Shown: positions 19,723 to 29,365 of the stretch, one piece after another
How the letters are laid out: each line of letters starts with the position of its first letter
How positions within the stretch are numbered: the first letter of the stretch is position 1
Assembly (NCBI GenBank): GCA_024364805.1
Contig: CM044518.1
Span: 10,969,508 to 11,002,779 of the forward strand
Source of the DNA: Euprymna scolopes
Taxonomy: Eukaryota; Mollusca; Cephalopoda; Sepiida; Sepiolidae
Reading direction: 5' to 3'
DNA length: 33,272 nucleotides
Program-made: the position numbers and the translations under genes
The notes under the pieces: generated by a model
Database searches by the model: none
Seen by the model: only the letters and a program-made list of their open reading frames with translations
What the model was told of the DNA's origin: nothing

Positions 19723-20004
19723 CGATTGAACTTTATACATTTAAGACATTTATTTTGTCCGATTGCGATCATTCTAATGAAGTAAAGAAAAATGCAACAT
19801 ATAAATTAATTAAACATTTTGAATAAATTGACTAATTTGATTAGTTGAATGTGATTAATCCGAGCTCATCAATCATTAGTTTTTATTAATGTTGCAATTA
19901 AATAAGGAAATTAGTTTTTCATTCATTTTAAAAATTTTCAAATCTAAGATTTAATTTAGTAATCATAAGCCTGAAAATAAAAAGCTGCTTTGTTATGCGC
20001 TTTA

Positions 20005-20020
<16 letters not shown>
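19723..20020. other. No gene seen
   Basis: AT-rich, ends in a TA array (about 20003-20020) against the tail of LINE B copy 2. Confidence 0.4.
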
Positions 20021-20038
<18 letters not shown>

Positions 20039-20885
20039 TACAAAGGAATCACTACTTATCAAGGACCAGAGGCAACTCGAGGATAAGGGTTAATGTACGA
20101 TAGTTAATGGGAAAATATTATAGTAATTGTAAATAGTGGAAATTTGGTACATCGGATTGCTTAAGACGGTTCATCAAGAACTTGTTTATGTTGGACTTGA
20201 AGACAACCATATTGTAGTCAGTTGGAAAGAAGGAAAACGGAAGACAATTTCACAGGCATGCAGTTCTAAAAAAGAAGCTTTGTTCATGGAATCTATATTT
20301 AGATAAAGAGTGGGGGAAATTATTGATAGTGGATAATCATAGATTGGAGTTCAGACGAGCACTTGGCATGAAAATAACAATAAAGCAGAGACAGGCTCGC
20401 AACGTTTCTTCTGTGAGAAAGAGGTTGCAAGGAAGAGAAAAGGGCATCCCCCACTAGGCTACAAAGTTTATTTTAAACTCTATCAAGGCAGGATAAGATC
20501 TTCTAGCAGCTCCTGTCCAGATGTGACAACAATGCTCCATCCTTGAATGTACTTGGCTCTTATACAGGGTGACCCCCCCCCCCCGATATCTCCATTATTT
20601 ATTCACCGATTGCCCTTATTTTACAGGACATGGCAGAATCAACGACTGTGAGTATACCAAGACCCCAGTGGGAGCTGGGACAAAGAATATACTGTATTAA
20701 ATTTCATTCGGACAAAACACTAAGCCTGGCCTAATTAGAGTTGGGGCCCGTTTCTTTGGGTCACCCTGTATAAGTCGAGAATTGCATCAGCATTGAGATA
20801 TCTACTGGAACGGTACAACGATCCCACCCTTTTTCAAGCAGTCATAACAATGCATTTGATGTACGTGTTCCATCTGTATTCCATA
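20021..20885 (-). mobile_element. LINE family B, copy 2, with a MITE inserted
   Basis: The tail is the T-run at 20021-20039. Minus-strand reading (with breaks) gives, from the 5' side: 'YLNADAILDLY' (20800), then after the MITE 'KSQVHSRMEHCCHIWTGAAR' (20545-20490), 'NNFPHSL' (about 20320), 'YRFHEQSFFFRTACL', 'ADYN'-like and 'VFKSNINKFLM' (about 20190), and the 3' end complementary to 'tcgaggataagggtt'. Homologous LINE text continues on both sides of the MITE at 20565-20768. 5'-truncated near 20885. Confidence 0.85.
20565..20768. mobile_element. MITE with CAGGGTGACCC ends, copy B, inside LINE B
   Basis: A 204-bp element with inverse ends 'cagggtgaccccccc' and 'tttgggtcaccctg', bounded by TA on both sides (20563-20564 and 20769-20770). 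The inverse symmetry extends into the flank as CTTATA/TATAAG. It splits the 'DLYKSQ' region of the LINE. The TA duplication and ends suit a Tc1/mariner-type mobiliser, but no transposase is present. Confidence 0.88.
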
Positions 20886-21559
20886 TAATGTGTGGTTGAA
20901 ATATTATTGAATCTTTCCATATCATTAGGTTAATTATACTTCAATTACAGTTAATCAAACAATAGGTAACTTAATATATTTTATTTCACGTTATTAGATT
21001 TTATAATAAAAAAATGCATATATTCTTGTGTTTTCATTTCAGTTATGTATAATTTTCAAAAGGAAATAAGTTTTGTTTACAATTTAGCTAGCTACACCAT
21101 ATTGTAATTTTGCTGGCTAATTTTTCATTTTATGTTTAGTTGTAAGAGTTTTTTTTTTTTTAAAATCGACATTTCAAGTATAAAAATTACTCATGACTTA
21201 CGGATTGAATTATCGATCTCTTTCATTAAAAATTAAATAGTTTAAGAAATATAGTTTCAGTATATATTAAAAAAAAAGTTAAATGGTGTATATGCAACAA
21301 TTTCACCCTAATGGCATCTGCGTTTTGCTGGAGTGGTTTCTTCCTGGAATGATCCTACAATTAGTACTTTTTTTTATTACTCTTATGACCTTAAAAGAAT
21401 TTTGTTTCCTCTTCCACCTTCAGTCCTTTTAAAAAAAATCTCTTCTGGATTTATATGGGTCTCTGAAGAGTTGTTTGGTCTACCTATATCATTTACTGAA
21501 ACATGTAATATCAAATAAAGTGATATGAATGGGATTTGAATTGTTTACAAAGTATAAAT

Positions 21560-21594
<35 letters not shown>

Positions 21595-21691
21595 TTTGAA
21601 ATGCATTTGAGGACAAATTCATATATGCGCACACAAAAAATAACCTAGAAACAGATGTTTTTTGTTTAAAATAACGTTTTTAAGAAAAAAA
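20886..21691. other. No gene seen
   Basis: AT-rich sequence with a TA array at 21562-21592. A 61-codon open stretch near 21333 has no recognisable domain. Confidence 0.4.
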
Positions 21692-21772
21692 ATGGTTCTT
21701 GTCTAGAATTCCTTCTATATTAAAAACAAAAACAGAGAAAAGCTTGTATGATGTATGTAATGAACTGAAAAT
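21692..21772. mobile_element. F3 TIR element, left-end fragment
   Basis: 'atggttcttgtctagaattc' to 'gtatgatgtatgtaatga' matches the left end of the F3 element at 28631 over about 80-90 bp. No right end was found downstream. Confidence 0.6.
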
Positions 21773-22276
21773 ATTAGTGCTAGGATGATTAATCAGAATC
21801 AAATAGCAAGTAAGGTTGGCTTTCAGCATTTTTTGAATATAAAATGTTCCTATGTGGAAAGTTGGATGTCAGTCAATCATGAACACTGACACTAAAAACC
21901 TAATGTAATGATTATGAGTACATCCGGGTTCATGATTGGCTGGTTAAGATATAAATCTTGACTGGTAGAGATGTCAAAAGTTATGTCGAAAGTGTCAGAC
22001 CACGAGGCGAGTTACAAGATTATTATTTGAATACTGTAACCAAAACCACTCGAGCACTTCAAACAAATATATTCCTTTTACTCGTTTTAATTTTTTAGGT
22101 TTTAATTTTACTTTTTATCACATTTCTCTCTTCCGTGAAAGATGAACTTATTTTTTCGTTTGGTGTGTATGAATTTATTTTCTGGTTTAGAAGGAAATAA
22201 AAAANNNNNNNNNNAAGAAAAAACTTTACAGTTTATTATTATTTTTTCTATCTATTCGTGAACGATTTTAGATATA
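21773..22276. other. No gene seen; assembly gap
   Basis: Non-coding. The ten N at 22205-22214 mark a gap of unknown true length, so continuity here is not assured. Confidence 0.6.
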
Positions 22277-23136
22277 CGAGATGCTTTAAATAAGTTTCCA
22301 GACTGTTTTGTACAGGCAGTTAAAATTGTTGTAGACTCTTGAAAATTCAGTATGTTTATTGCTATACATCTTATGAGATGACTGGTCATTTTTTTTATGA
22401 TTTCAGGTTCAAAGGAACAGCTACAGCAGGAATTGAAATGCGCTCTATTGAAACCTGATTGTCACAGCTGGTGAATTTCAAAAATGCAATGTGGATGTGA
22501 GGACACTTTAGAAGAACATTATTCAATAAAATTCTGTTTTAAACTTGGAACAAATACCACAGAAACGTATAGAATGCTTCAGACTGCTAAATTGATTATC
22601 TTGCATGAATTGCAGGAAGGCAGGGAGTCTGTGAGGGATGATGATAGGTGTGGGAGGAGTAAGGAAGTCAGAACATCAGAGTTGATTGGCCAAATAAAGA
22701 ATTTCATAGATAAGGACCATTGTGTATCTATAGAGACAATAAGTGCACAGTTTGATGTCAGTGTGGGAACTGTACACACCATTATTTACAAGGAACCGAA
22801 GAGGTAGAAAATTTGCCAAAGTTTGTCCAGAGGGTGCTCCATCCTTGTCACAGACTATTTGGCATCAAGATAATTCCTCACCCTCCCTAGAGTCCAGTCC
22901 TTGCTCCCTGTGACTTTTGGTTATTCCCTAAGCTCAAGGAAAACCTTAGAGACTGTCGTTATGAGACAATTGGGGAGATGAAAGAGGCTGTGATGAGGGT
23001 CATTGACATGATCACACAAGAGGGCTTCCATTGCAGCCGGAGGAGATTACTTCAAAGGGGACTTGAGTTTCATACGTGTACTATCAATGAAAATGCCCAT
23101 ACGAAAAAAGTTTGGAAACTTATTGAAGGCACCGTG
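22277..23136 (+). mobile_element. Mariner DNA transposon copy 2, internally deleted
   Basis: TA flanks at 22275-22276 and 23137-23138; ends 'cgagatgctttaaataag' and (inverse) 'cacggtgccttcaataag'. The gene starts near 22484 and is open for 107 codons, encoding the N-terminal helix-turn-helix region ('TTETYRMLQTA', 'GRESVRDDDRCGRSKEVRTS', 'ELIGQIKNFI', 'VSIETISAQFDVSVGTVHTI'), with about 12 codons lost where copy 1 has 'FEWHKRF'. The middle with the first two catalytic Asp residues is deleted, at different breakpoints from copy 1. The third motif LAPCDFWLF is intact. About 860 bp versus a usual 1.3 kb: non-autonomous. Confidence 0.92.
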
Positions 23137-23295
23137 TATCCATATAATATTGCCTGAAACTGTAATTGAGAAATTTAATTTGCCAAGAAAATCATATTCG
23201 TTTTGAGACTTAAATGTAATTTTGCTAATAAATGTGATTTTCAGAAACGCACGTACACATGGATGAAGAACATTCAAGATTTCTTTCTGGAACTT
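23137..23295. other. Short non-coding spacer
   Basis: Sequence between mariner copy 2 and the minisatellite; nothing recognised. Confidence 0.4.
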
Positions 23296-23567
23296 AAATT
23301 ATAAATATTAAAAAAATTAATTTTTTTAAGGTTTATAATATTTTAAATTATAAATATTAAAAAAATTAATTTTTTTAATATTTATAATATTTTAAATTAT
23401 AAATATTAAAAAAATTAATTTTTTTAAGGGTTATAATATTTTAAATTATAAATATTAAAAAAATTAATTTTTTTAAGGTCTATAATATTTTGAATTATAA
23501 ATATTAAAAAAATTAATTTTTTAATATTTATAATATTTTAAATTATAAATATTAAAATTAATTTTCT
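23296..23567. repeat. 49-bp AT-rich minisatellite with self-complementary units
   Basis: Five full units plus a partial sixth, starting at 23296, 23345, 23394, 23443, 23492 and 23540 (period 49, last 48). Each unit holds 'aaattataaatatt', 'aaaaaaattaattttttt' and 'ataatatttt', so it is nearly its own inverse. Units alternate between 'aatatttat' and 'aaggtttat/aagggttat/aaggtctat' variants. Confidence 0.95.
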
Positions 23568-23715
23568 CGCTATGGACTTATTTGATGTTTAACAAAATTT
23601 GGAAGCAAATTTATCCTAGAGTGCAGAGGTCATCAGGTGCGCTTGCGTATGTCAAGATATGCATATGCGCAAAAGTGCAATAGCTGTTGACTAATGATTA
23701 ACTGAAGCTCATTAT

Positions 23716-23870
23716 GAGGAAAAGCTGCAGAGCAAATGTGATTGTCGGCTTATCCATGCATGATGAGGAAGATGATGATGATGATGGTGGTGATGATGAT
23801 GATGAGGATGAGGATAAGCTTCTGAGCAGATTTGGTTGTCAGCTTATCCATGCACGAGGAGGATGCTGAG
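23716..23870. repeat. 93-bp tandem duplication with (ATG)n microsatellite
   Basis: 'gagcaaatgtgattgtcggc ttatccatgca' near 23732 recurs as 'gagcagatttggttgtcagc ttatccatgca' 93 bases later. Between them is an interrupted gatgatgatggtgg array (23756-23815). Confidence 0.85.
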
Positions 23871-24299
23871 AAGGACGATGATATTATTGAAGACTCGTGT
23901 GGCTCACTGCGACTCGTATAAGATATATACAGCACAACATTTACACAGATACAACAAAAAGAACAAGAGGCAGTGGCTGGAAAGCAAGTATGAATGATGG
24001 TGAATACTTATGTACAATAACAAAAAAAAGAAAGAGAGAGCTTACATGGCTAGGGATAGCCGCCTTTTAAGTCAGAAGAAAAAGAGACAAACATACAAAT
24101 CAATTAAAAGTATTTAAAAAAAAAAAGAAAAAAAAAGAAAAAAGAGAGAAAGAAAATCAGATTATCGTCACATTTTAATTTAATTTCCCAACTTTTCCAA
24201 ACACGGATGTGCCGCATTGCAAGATGGACATCTTTTTGTGTTAATTCCAAGCAGTTGAGAGTTGGCAGATACGTTTGAAAATATGTGTGGGATTCATAG
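23871..24299. other. No gene seen
   Basis: A-rich and GA-rich runs; nothing recognisable. Confidence 0.4.
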
Positions 24300-24850
24300 A
24301 ATTAAACCAAGAAAACTTTGAAACTCGGAATCTGTATGTAAGACAATTTTGGCTTAATTAACAGAAGGCAAACTTTTTGGTTCAGGTATTGCACTGTGGA
24401 ACAAAAGGTAAATTTTCAGATTAGGTCCACCTCCATAATTTTCTTTTAAATGACGACTTTTTAACGTTTTCGGCCATGCTGAATATGAAAATCGCCTTGA
24501 AATTTAGCAGAAATAACTAGTTATCGAGATATAAAAAGTTGTATTATGCATTGTATTCTTTGGCGGCCATCTTTGTTATGCGCATAGATTTGTTTATGGC
24601 ATGCGCGTAAAAACGATGCCCGCCAAAGAATACAATGCGTAATACAACTTTTTATATCTCGGTAACTAATTATTTCTGCAAAATTTCAAGGCGATTTTCG
24701 TATTCAGCATAGTAGAAAACTTATAAAAGTCGTCATTTAAAAGAAAATTGTGGAGGTGGACCTAATCTAAAAAAATACCGAACAAAATTCCAGAAGCTGT
24801 GGTCAGCCTGCAGATGACCAAACAGTTCAAGGCAGAATTGGATGCATCAT
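24300..24850 (+). mobile_element. LINE tail interrupted by a palindromic MITE
   Basis: If the MITE and one target copy are set aside, the plus strand reads 'TEGKLFGSGIALWNKIPEAV', continuing 'VSLQMTKQFKAELDAS' and a stop at about 24849. 'LWNKIPEAVVS...FKxxLD' is the standard C-terminal pattern of many non-LTR reverse transcriptase ORFs. Upstream sequence to about 24300 is too decayed to assign firmly. Confidence 0.5.
24399..24787. mobile_element. Palindromic MITE with 8-bp target duplication
   Basis: The element is 24407-24779, flanked by perfect GAACAAAA repeats at 24399-24406 and 24780-24787. The left arm to about 24571 is the inverse of the right arm from about 24614; shared blocks include 'agattaggtccacctcc', 'ttttcttttaaatgacga', 'atcgccttgaaat' and 'tattctttggcgg'. 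The loop holds its own small inverse pair, GCGCAT and ATGCGC. Eight-base duplications are typical of hAT, P and Merlin families; the GG-starting ends leave the assignment open. Confidence 0.92.
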
Positions 24851-25268
24851 GATCGCTTCTCTTTGGATTGAATAATTATCCTCCATTTATAGCAGCATAT
24901 GATGCAAGGAGACATGATTCTGGCATAAAGCGTTATCAACAGGAATTTGAAGATTTTCACTCCAACGTCAAGTCGTGGTCTCATCTGTGTTTATGCTCTG
25001 TGGAACAGTCTACCATAAGTGTTATTTACTTCCATCCCACTGCAAAAAGATGTGACACAAGGTTGAAAAGGTGGAGGAGAGTCAAACCAGCGTTCCTAAA
25101 GAGCCCTAAAGTTGCCTGGGCAGACCTGTCGGCATTCTCTTAGTAGGGGCGCCTCAGGCAGTTAATAAATTTACTTCACCTGAAAAACAGGAGGCAACCA
25201 CCTGGGAGGGTAAACCTTCTAGAACTGCACTGCACATTGGCCATTTCTCAGTCAACAGGGAAACGGCC
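24851..25268. other. Unassigned stretch with a 91-codon open frame
   Basis: The plus strand is open for 91 codons (24868-25143), but the predicted product has no domain I recognise and lacks splice signals that would make it an exon. It lies between two LINE remnants and may be their untranslated or decayed sequence. Confidence 0.35.
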
Positions 25269-26040
25269 ATTTCAAGAAAGTCGCTCATACTCTTGATTTT
25301 GGATCTGAGGTAACTCCTTGAGCTTTAGTTGCTTTTGTCGCATTTGAAGAGTATCTGTGTTTCTAATCAGTCGAACATCATACCAGAGGTAGTGACGATG
25401 CCTATCATGTACGGATTTAAATCGCGAACTTGAATAACCATTTGGGTGGAATTCCTTTTTAAATTCTTTTTCATGAACCCGGTTGCTCCTATAATCACTT
25501 GAATGATGGAGATCTTCTTCAGATTCCAATTTCTTTTCATGTCGTACACAAGACCTTTGTCTCCAATTATCTTCTCCATCTCAGCTCTGTTTAATCCACC
25601 ATCACTGTGCACACTAACTTCTACTAAGGTTGTTTCTTTCTCTTGATTGTCCCATATCACTATGTCAGGTTTAGCAGCTTTGTTTTCTAGGTACGTAGTT
25701 GTACGAATTGCATAATCATAATGGATGGTGAACAACTTATTTCCAACTGTTTTTTCTGGTACATGTTCTAAAGACTTGCTGCTACACTGGATATTCAACT
25801 TTTTACAGATTTTTCAATGGAGATATTTACACACTCCATCGTGTCACATTGTGTAGTAGCTGTTCCCCAGCAGAATCTTACAACTGAATGTCAGGCAGCT
25901 CAAATTCTACTTCTGTGTGACAGAACCTGCACTTGTTGTCATTGCTGAGACCGCTCATACTTTTAAAAGCAATGGTCATCAAGCCTTGATCTTGGGCAGC
26001 CATTATAATCCTCTCCTGATCATAACAGAGCAATCCTTTT
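25269..26040 (-). mobile_element. LINE C-terminal part with zinc motif and endonuclease-like domain
   Basis: Minus-strand order: 'IIMAAQDQGLMTIAFKS' (about 26015), then 'NDNKCRFCHTEVEFELPD' (about 25935), a remnant of the Cys/His motif after RT. A 143-codon open frame (25798-25367) follows with 'SSKSLEHVPEKTV', 'HYDYAIRTTTYLENKAA', 'KPDIVIWD', 'TTLVEVSVHSDGG', 'LVYDMKRNWNLKKI' and 'VIIGATGFMKKNL'. The PD...EVS arrangement after a CCHC-type motif fits LINEs of the R2/NeSL group, which cut DNA with a restriction-like endonuclease; that class is inferred, not proved. The zinc motif region contains a stop and its His/last Cys are lost. Confidence 0.7.
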
Positions 26041-26140
26041 TTTTTAGCTGGTTTATAAAGCTTTTCTTATCCACTCAGTCCTGGATAAATTCACTCAGAA
26101 AATGTTTGGTATCCTGTTGGTGGACTCATTTTTCCAGTTT
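26041..26140. other. Short spacer
   Basis: About 100 bases between the LINE and the first SINE-like copy; nothing recognised. Confidence 0.4.
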
Positions 26141-26434
26141 ATTTGCAATGGATTGGTTGTTTTTGCTTTACAGCATATCAACCCTTTTCGGGTTATTTAA
26201 TGCCGAATCCAAAGATTTTGAAGAAAATTTTTTTTAATAGAATATATTTGTTGTTTTCAAATCGGTTTCTATTCAACCCATAGTGGGGACCCTAACAGGT
26301 ACTACCACTCTGGGTCAGAGTGAACCTGGGAGCAATGGCAATTAAAGGGTGGCTCCACACTCCCCAAAGCCTGCAAGCTGGGGCCTCACCATCGGATATA
26401 GTTTAAGGTCATATCCAGGACCATTTGCAATGGA
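26141..26434 (+). mobile_element. SINE-like element R, copy 1
   Basis: The body (26153-26422) begins 'ttggttgtttttgctttaca' and includes 'gggaccctaacaggtactac', 'ctgggagcaatggcaattaa', 'agggtggctccacactcccc' and 'catcggatatagttt'. It is flanked by a perfect 12-bp repeat ATTTGCAATGGA at 26141-26152 and 26423-26434. Variable-length duplications in the two copies suggest LINE-driven retroposition. No A/B-box promoter is obvious. Confidence 0.75.
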
Positions 26435-26850
26435 AGGTCTTGATATATTTATGGTGACTATTTTGGGTTATTTCCATTGCAGAGTTGGTGTGTGCGTGTG
26501 CGTGATAAGGTCGGATTACTACTTTCTATCTCTTGTCCCATATCATTCTTTCAGGTTTCACACACATACACACATGAGCAATTTAAAAAAATTGCACAAG
26601 TTAGCAATCCTTATCTTAAATGCAACAACATAGTGTAACTGCCGGCAGCTACAGCTCACGGGCGAGCCACATTCACAAAAGTAAAATATGAACGGTAATT
26701 CAAAGAATAAGGGGAAGGGGTTTCCCTTCCTTGAAAAAAATATCACTTATTATTTTATTTTTGCTTCTTAGTTGAAACATAGGTTAGAAATGAGTTGAAC
26801 AAACCGTGTTTTAAATTGAACGGCCATGTGACCAACCTGTTTTCTGCGGG
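26435..26850. other. No gene seen
   Basis: Non-coding spacer with GT and CA short arrays (26487-26503 and 26562-26574), separating the two SINE-like copies. Confidence 0.4.
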
Positions 26851-27138
26851 ATCGGTCTAGGTTGGTTGGTTGGTTGTTTTTGTTTTACGGCATATCAACC
26901 TTTTTCAGGTTATTTAACGCCGAATCTAGTTATTTTGAGGAACGATTTTTAATGGAGTATATATATATATTTTTTTTTTAAGTCAGATTCTATTTAACCC
27001 GTAGTTGGGACCCTAACAGGTACTACCCCTCCGGGTCAGAGTGGGCCTGGGAGCAATGGCAATTAAAGGGTGGCTTCACACTCCCCAAGGCTCGCAAGGT
27101 GGGGCTTCACCATCGGATATAGTTTTAGGTATCGGTCT
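26851..27138 (+). mobile_element. SINE-like element R, copy 2
   Basis: Same body as copy 1 (about 26861-27130), starting 'ggttggttggttgtttttg' and ending 'catcggatatagttttaggt'. Flanked by ATCGGTCT at 26851-26858 and 27131-27138, with the next bases (agg / ggg) nearly repeated as well. A TA and T run replaces part of the interior. Confidence 0.75.
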
Positions 27139-27848
27139 GGGAGGAGAAGGTGCAATCCTTAATGGCGGACATGACGGCAACTGGGTGAATGGGAGAAGAC
27201 CGCCAAGTTGCTTGCCGCTGCAAGGAAGGTGGGCTCTCTCTACCGTACTAGAAAACTTCTAACACCCGAAAGTATCCTGTACCTCTATAAGGCCACTATT
27301 CGCCCATGTATGGAGTATTGCTGTCATATTTGGGCTGGTGCATCAGCTACTAGTCTCTCGCTCCTTGACAGGGTTCAAAAGAGAGTCGCAAATCTGATAG
27401 GCCCTAAACTGGCATCTAAACTTCAGCCTCTGTCCCATCGTCGAAACGTTGCATCCCTCTGCCTGTTCTACAAGTATTATTATGGTGAATGCTCTGAAGA
27501 ACTGCAAGCACTTGTGCCCCCACGACGTGAACACCCTCGACAGACCCGACAAGCTGCAAAATCCCACCCCCACACTGTAGAGATCCCTAGATGTAAAAGA
27601 TCTTTCTACTCCAGTAGTTTCTTCCCCAGAACTGCTAGACTTTGGAATTCCATTCCAGGTCACTGCTTCCCCAACTGTACTGACATGCATAAGTTCAAGT
27701 GCAACGTGAACCAACATCTCGCTGCCCTAATCCCTACATAGTACCCCAGTAGATGTTTCCCCTGATAGTAGCCCCCTACACCAAAGTGGCAATGTGCCTT
27801 GTTTGGGGTGAAAATGTAATAAAAAAAAAAAAAAGAAAAAAAAAAAAA
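27139..27848 (+). mobile_element. LINE family A, copy 3 (best preserved)
   Basis: This is the C-terminal part of a Jockey/CR1-like reverse transcriptase ORF, open from about 27181 to a stop at 27739-27741. In order it encodes 'LLAAARKVGSLYRTRKLL', 'TPESILYLYKATIRPCMEYC', 'CHIWAGASATSLSLLDRVQK', 'LQPLSHRRNVASLCLFYKYY', 'ALVPPRREHPRQTRQAA', 'RSFYSSSFFPRTARLWNSIP' and 'MHKFKCNVNQHLAA'. The 3' UTR is about 80 bp, ending 'tgccttgtttggggtg' and an A-rich tail to 27848. It lacks endonuclease and RT catalytic parts, being 5'-truncated, but its frame is intact, so it is younger than copies 1, 2 and 4. Confidence 0.9.
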
Positions 27849-28630
27849 GTTTAAATTGTACACGGCCAGGCAAGCGAACTAGGGTAAACACTCCCTTTAT
27901 AATTATTATCAATGAATGAATTTAATCGATTTCTCTTTTAATTTTCCTTGTGTATTGTTCAAACATCGTTACTTCCCTTCTTCGATCGTTGTCTGTTTCT
28001 GTTCTCTTTTGTTACAATTTTCACGGTGAATTAAGGATGTTAATTGCAAAATAAAATTCCTTATCACATCTGTATGAAAGCCTGAAGCCGTGTCCTTTTT
28101 TTACCCATCGCCGGGTACAGTTACACATAGCACACACTGTATTCGTGAAGAAGTTGGAAAATTAAATTGAAAAGTGTTGACAAAGAGCAAAGAATATTGT
28201 TAAAAGAAAAACATTTCTTTTCCAAATTTGACTTTCGTTATTTTGATGAAATTCAAATTATTAAAACAATTAAGCATAAACTGATCAAACCTTTTTTCAT
28301 GGAAACATTTTACATTTTATGTTGCAGTGTTTACATCATGTGTACTTACTGCAACTTTGCTTTCCATATTATTACGTCAAATTCAGAAATGCATTCTTAT
28401 ACTTTGGAAAAAAAAAAAAAAAAAAATCGGAAAATACACCTGAAATGGAATTAATAAACAGCTAAATTGAAACATTTTGCAGAATATTCCAGAATTTCAA
28501 ATTACTAGAAACAAAACTTTGTTTTGAGAAAACACTGAGAAAAAAAAAAAAATAAATAAATAAAATAAAATAAAATAAAACAACAAATAATGCAAGGTTA
28601 ATAAAACTTGCAATTAATTTGATGAAAAAA
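27849..28630. other. No gene seen
   Basis: AT-rich intron sequence. Open stretches near 28167 (plus) and 28773 (minus) have low-complexity products and no domain. Confidence 0.4.
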
Positions 28631-29073
28631 TTTGGTTCTTGTTCAGAATTCCCCCATATTAAAAAACAAAAATATAGAAAAATCTGTATGATGTACATAC
28701 TCGTGATGAAGCGAAAACATTCTAAAAACCATAGAAATTGATAAAATAATTTTATTTTTATAAAGAGAATCATTTTTAAGAGATTAATGGTAATTCATAG
28801 GCATTGCAATATAAATGTAGTAATTTTGAATTATTCTTGAGTTATCTCCCCCCCTTTTTTTTGTTTTTTGTTTAGATTATTTCAAAATGCTGGAAAAGAC
28901 AGCCGCTCCTGTATTACCCATAAAATTCAATTTTTTTTTTATCTAAAAATAAAACTATTTGATCAATTTATGTGATTTTTGCAATATAATTTTGGATTTG
29001 TAACAGCTACGTACATTATACATATTTTTCCTTTTTGTTTTTAATATAAGGTTAATGTTGGACAAGAACCAAA
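28631..29073. mobile_element. F3 TIR element
   Basis: The left end 'tttggttcttgttcagaatt' continuing 'atattaaaaaacaaaa' is inverse to the right end 'tttttgtttttaatataagg' continuing 'gacaagaaccaaa'; arms are about 42 bp. The 443-bp element is non-coding and contains 'gagttatctccc', the inverse of the molluscan gggagataac motif. A truncated relative lies at 21692. It ends about 290 bases from the calpain donor. Confidence 0.7.
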
Positions 29074-29365
29074 GACTTTTATTACAGTAAAAATTTGAAT
29101 AAATAGATTAATTAAGATTCTAGTTCAATGCAATTTAAAAAAATTTACATGTGATATTCACCATTTTAAAGTGGATATCTAAGATATTTTAACTTTTTTT
29201 TTTTTTATTAATATAGACTAATAAAAAAAAATTAGTAAAATATCTTTAAGAAAGGAATATGAAACAAAGTAATTTTTAATCAAAATTTGTTTAATTGACA
29301 ATAATTAATGAGATTTAAGCTTTTTAGTATATCGTTTAATTTAGAAGAATAAAAATGAAACTTAC

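Larger units (their letters stand above)
1981..29365 (-). other. 27.4-kb phase-0 intron of the calpain gene
   Basis: The intron is bounded by the donor after the exon ending at 29366 (AATAT|gtaagt) and the acceptor before the exon starting at 1980 (tttcag|GTTG), both on the minus strand. The codons on either side join in phase 0 to give ...SITACKY followed by VDIQTPR..., the expected continuous calpain order between catalytic His and Asn. I found no intervening exon. Nearly all recognisable sequence inside is transposon-derived. An unrecognised alternative exon cannot be excluded, and one 10-base gap of N lies inside. Confidence 0.8.

Noticed and set aside
23296-23567. CRISPR-like array
   Set aside because: Contiguous 49-bp tandem units without spacers in an animal genome: a minisatellite.
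24868-25143. 91-codon open frame as a possible gene or exon
   Set aside because: No recognisable domain, no splice signals, and it lies between two LINE remnants.
25367-25798. Host protein of 143 residues
   Set aside because: Preceded on the same strand by the Cys motif and 'AAQDQGL' text of a LINE ORF; no separate start or splice context.
27181-27741. Host protein-coding gene
   Set aside because: The product is the C-terminus of a non-LTR retrotransposon, present in four further copies or scraps in this window.
28167-28773. Open stretches of about 95-103 codons on both strands
   Set aside because: Low-complexity Phe/Ile/Lys-rich products from AT-rich DNA; no domain.
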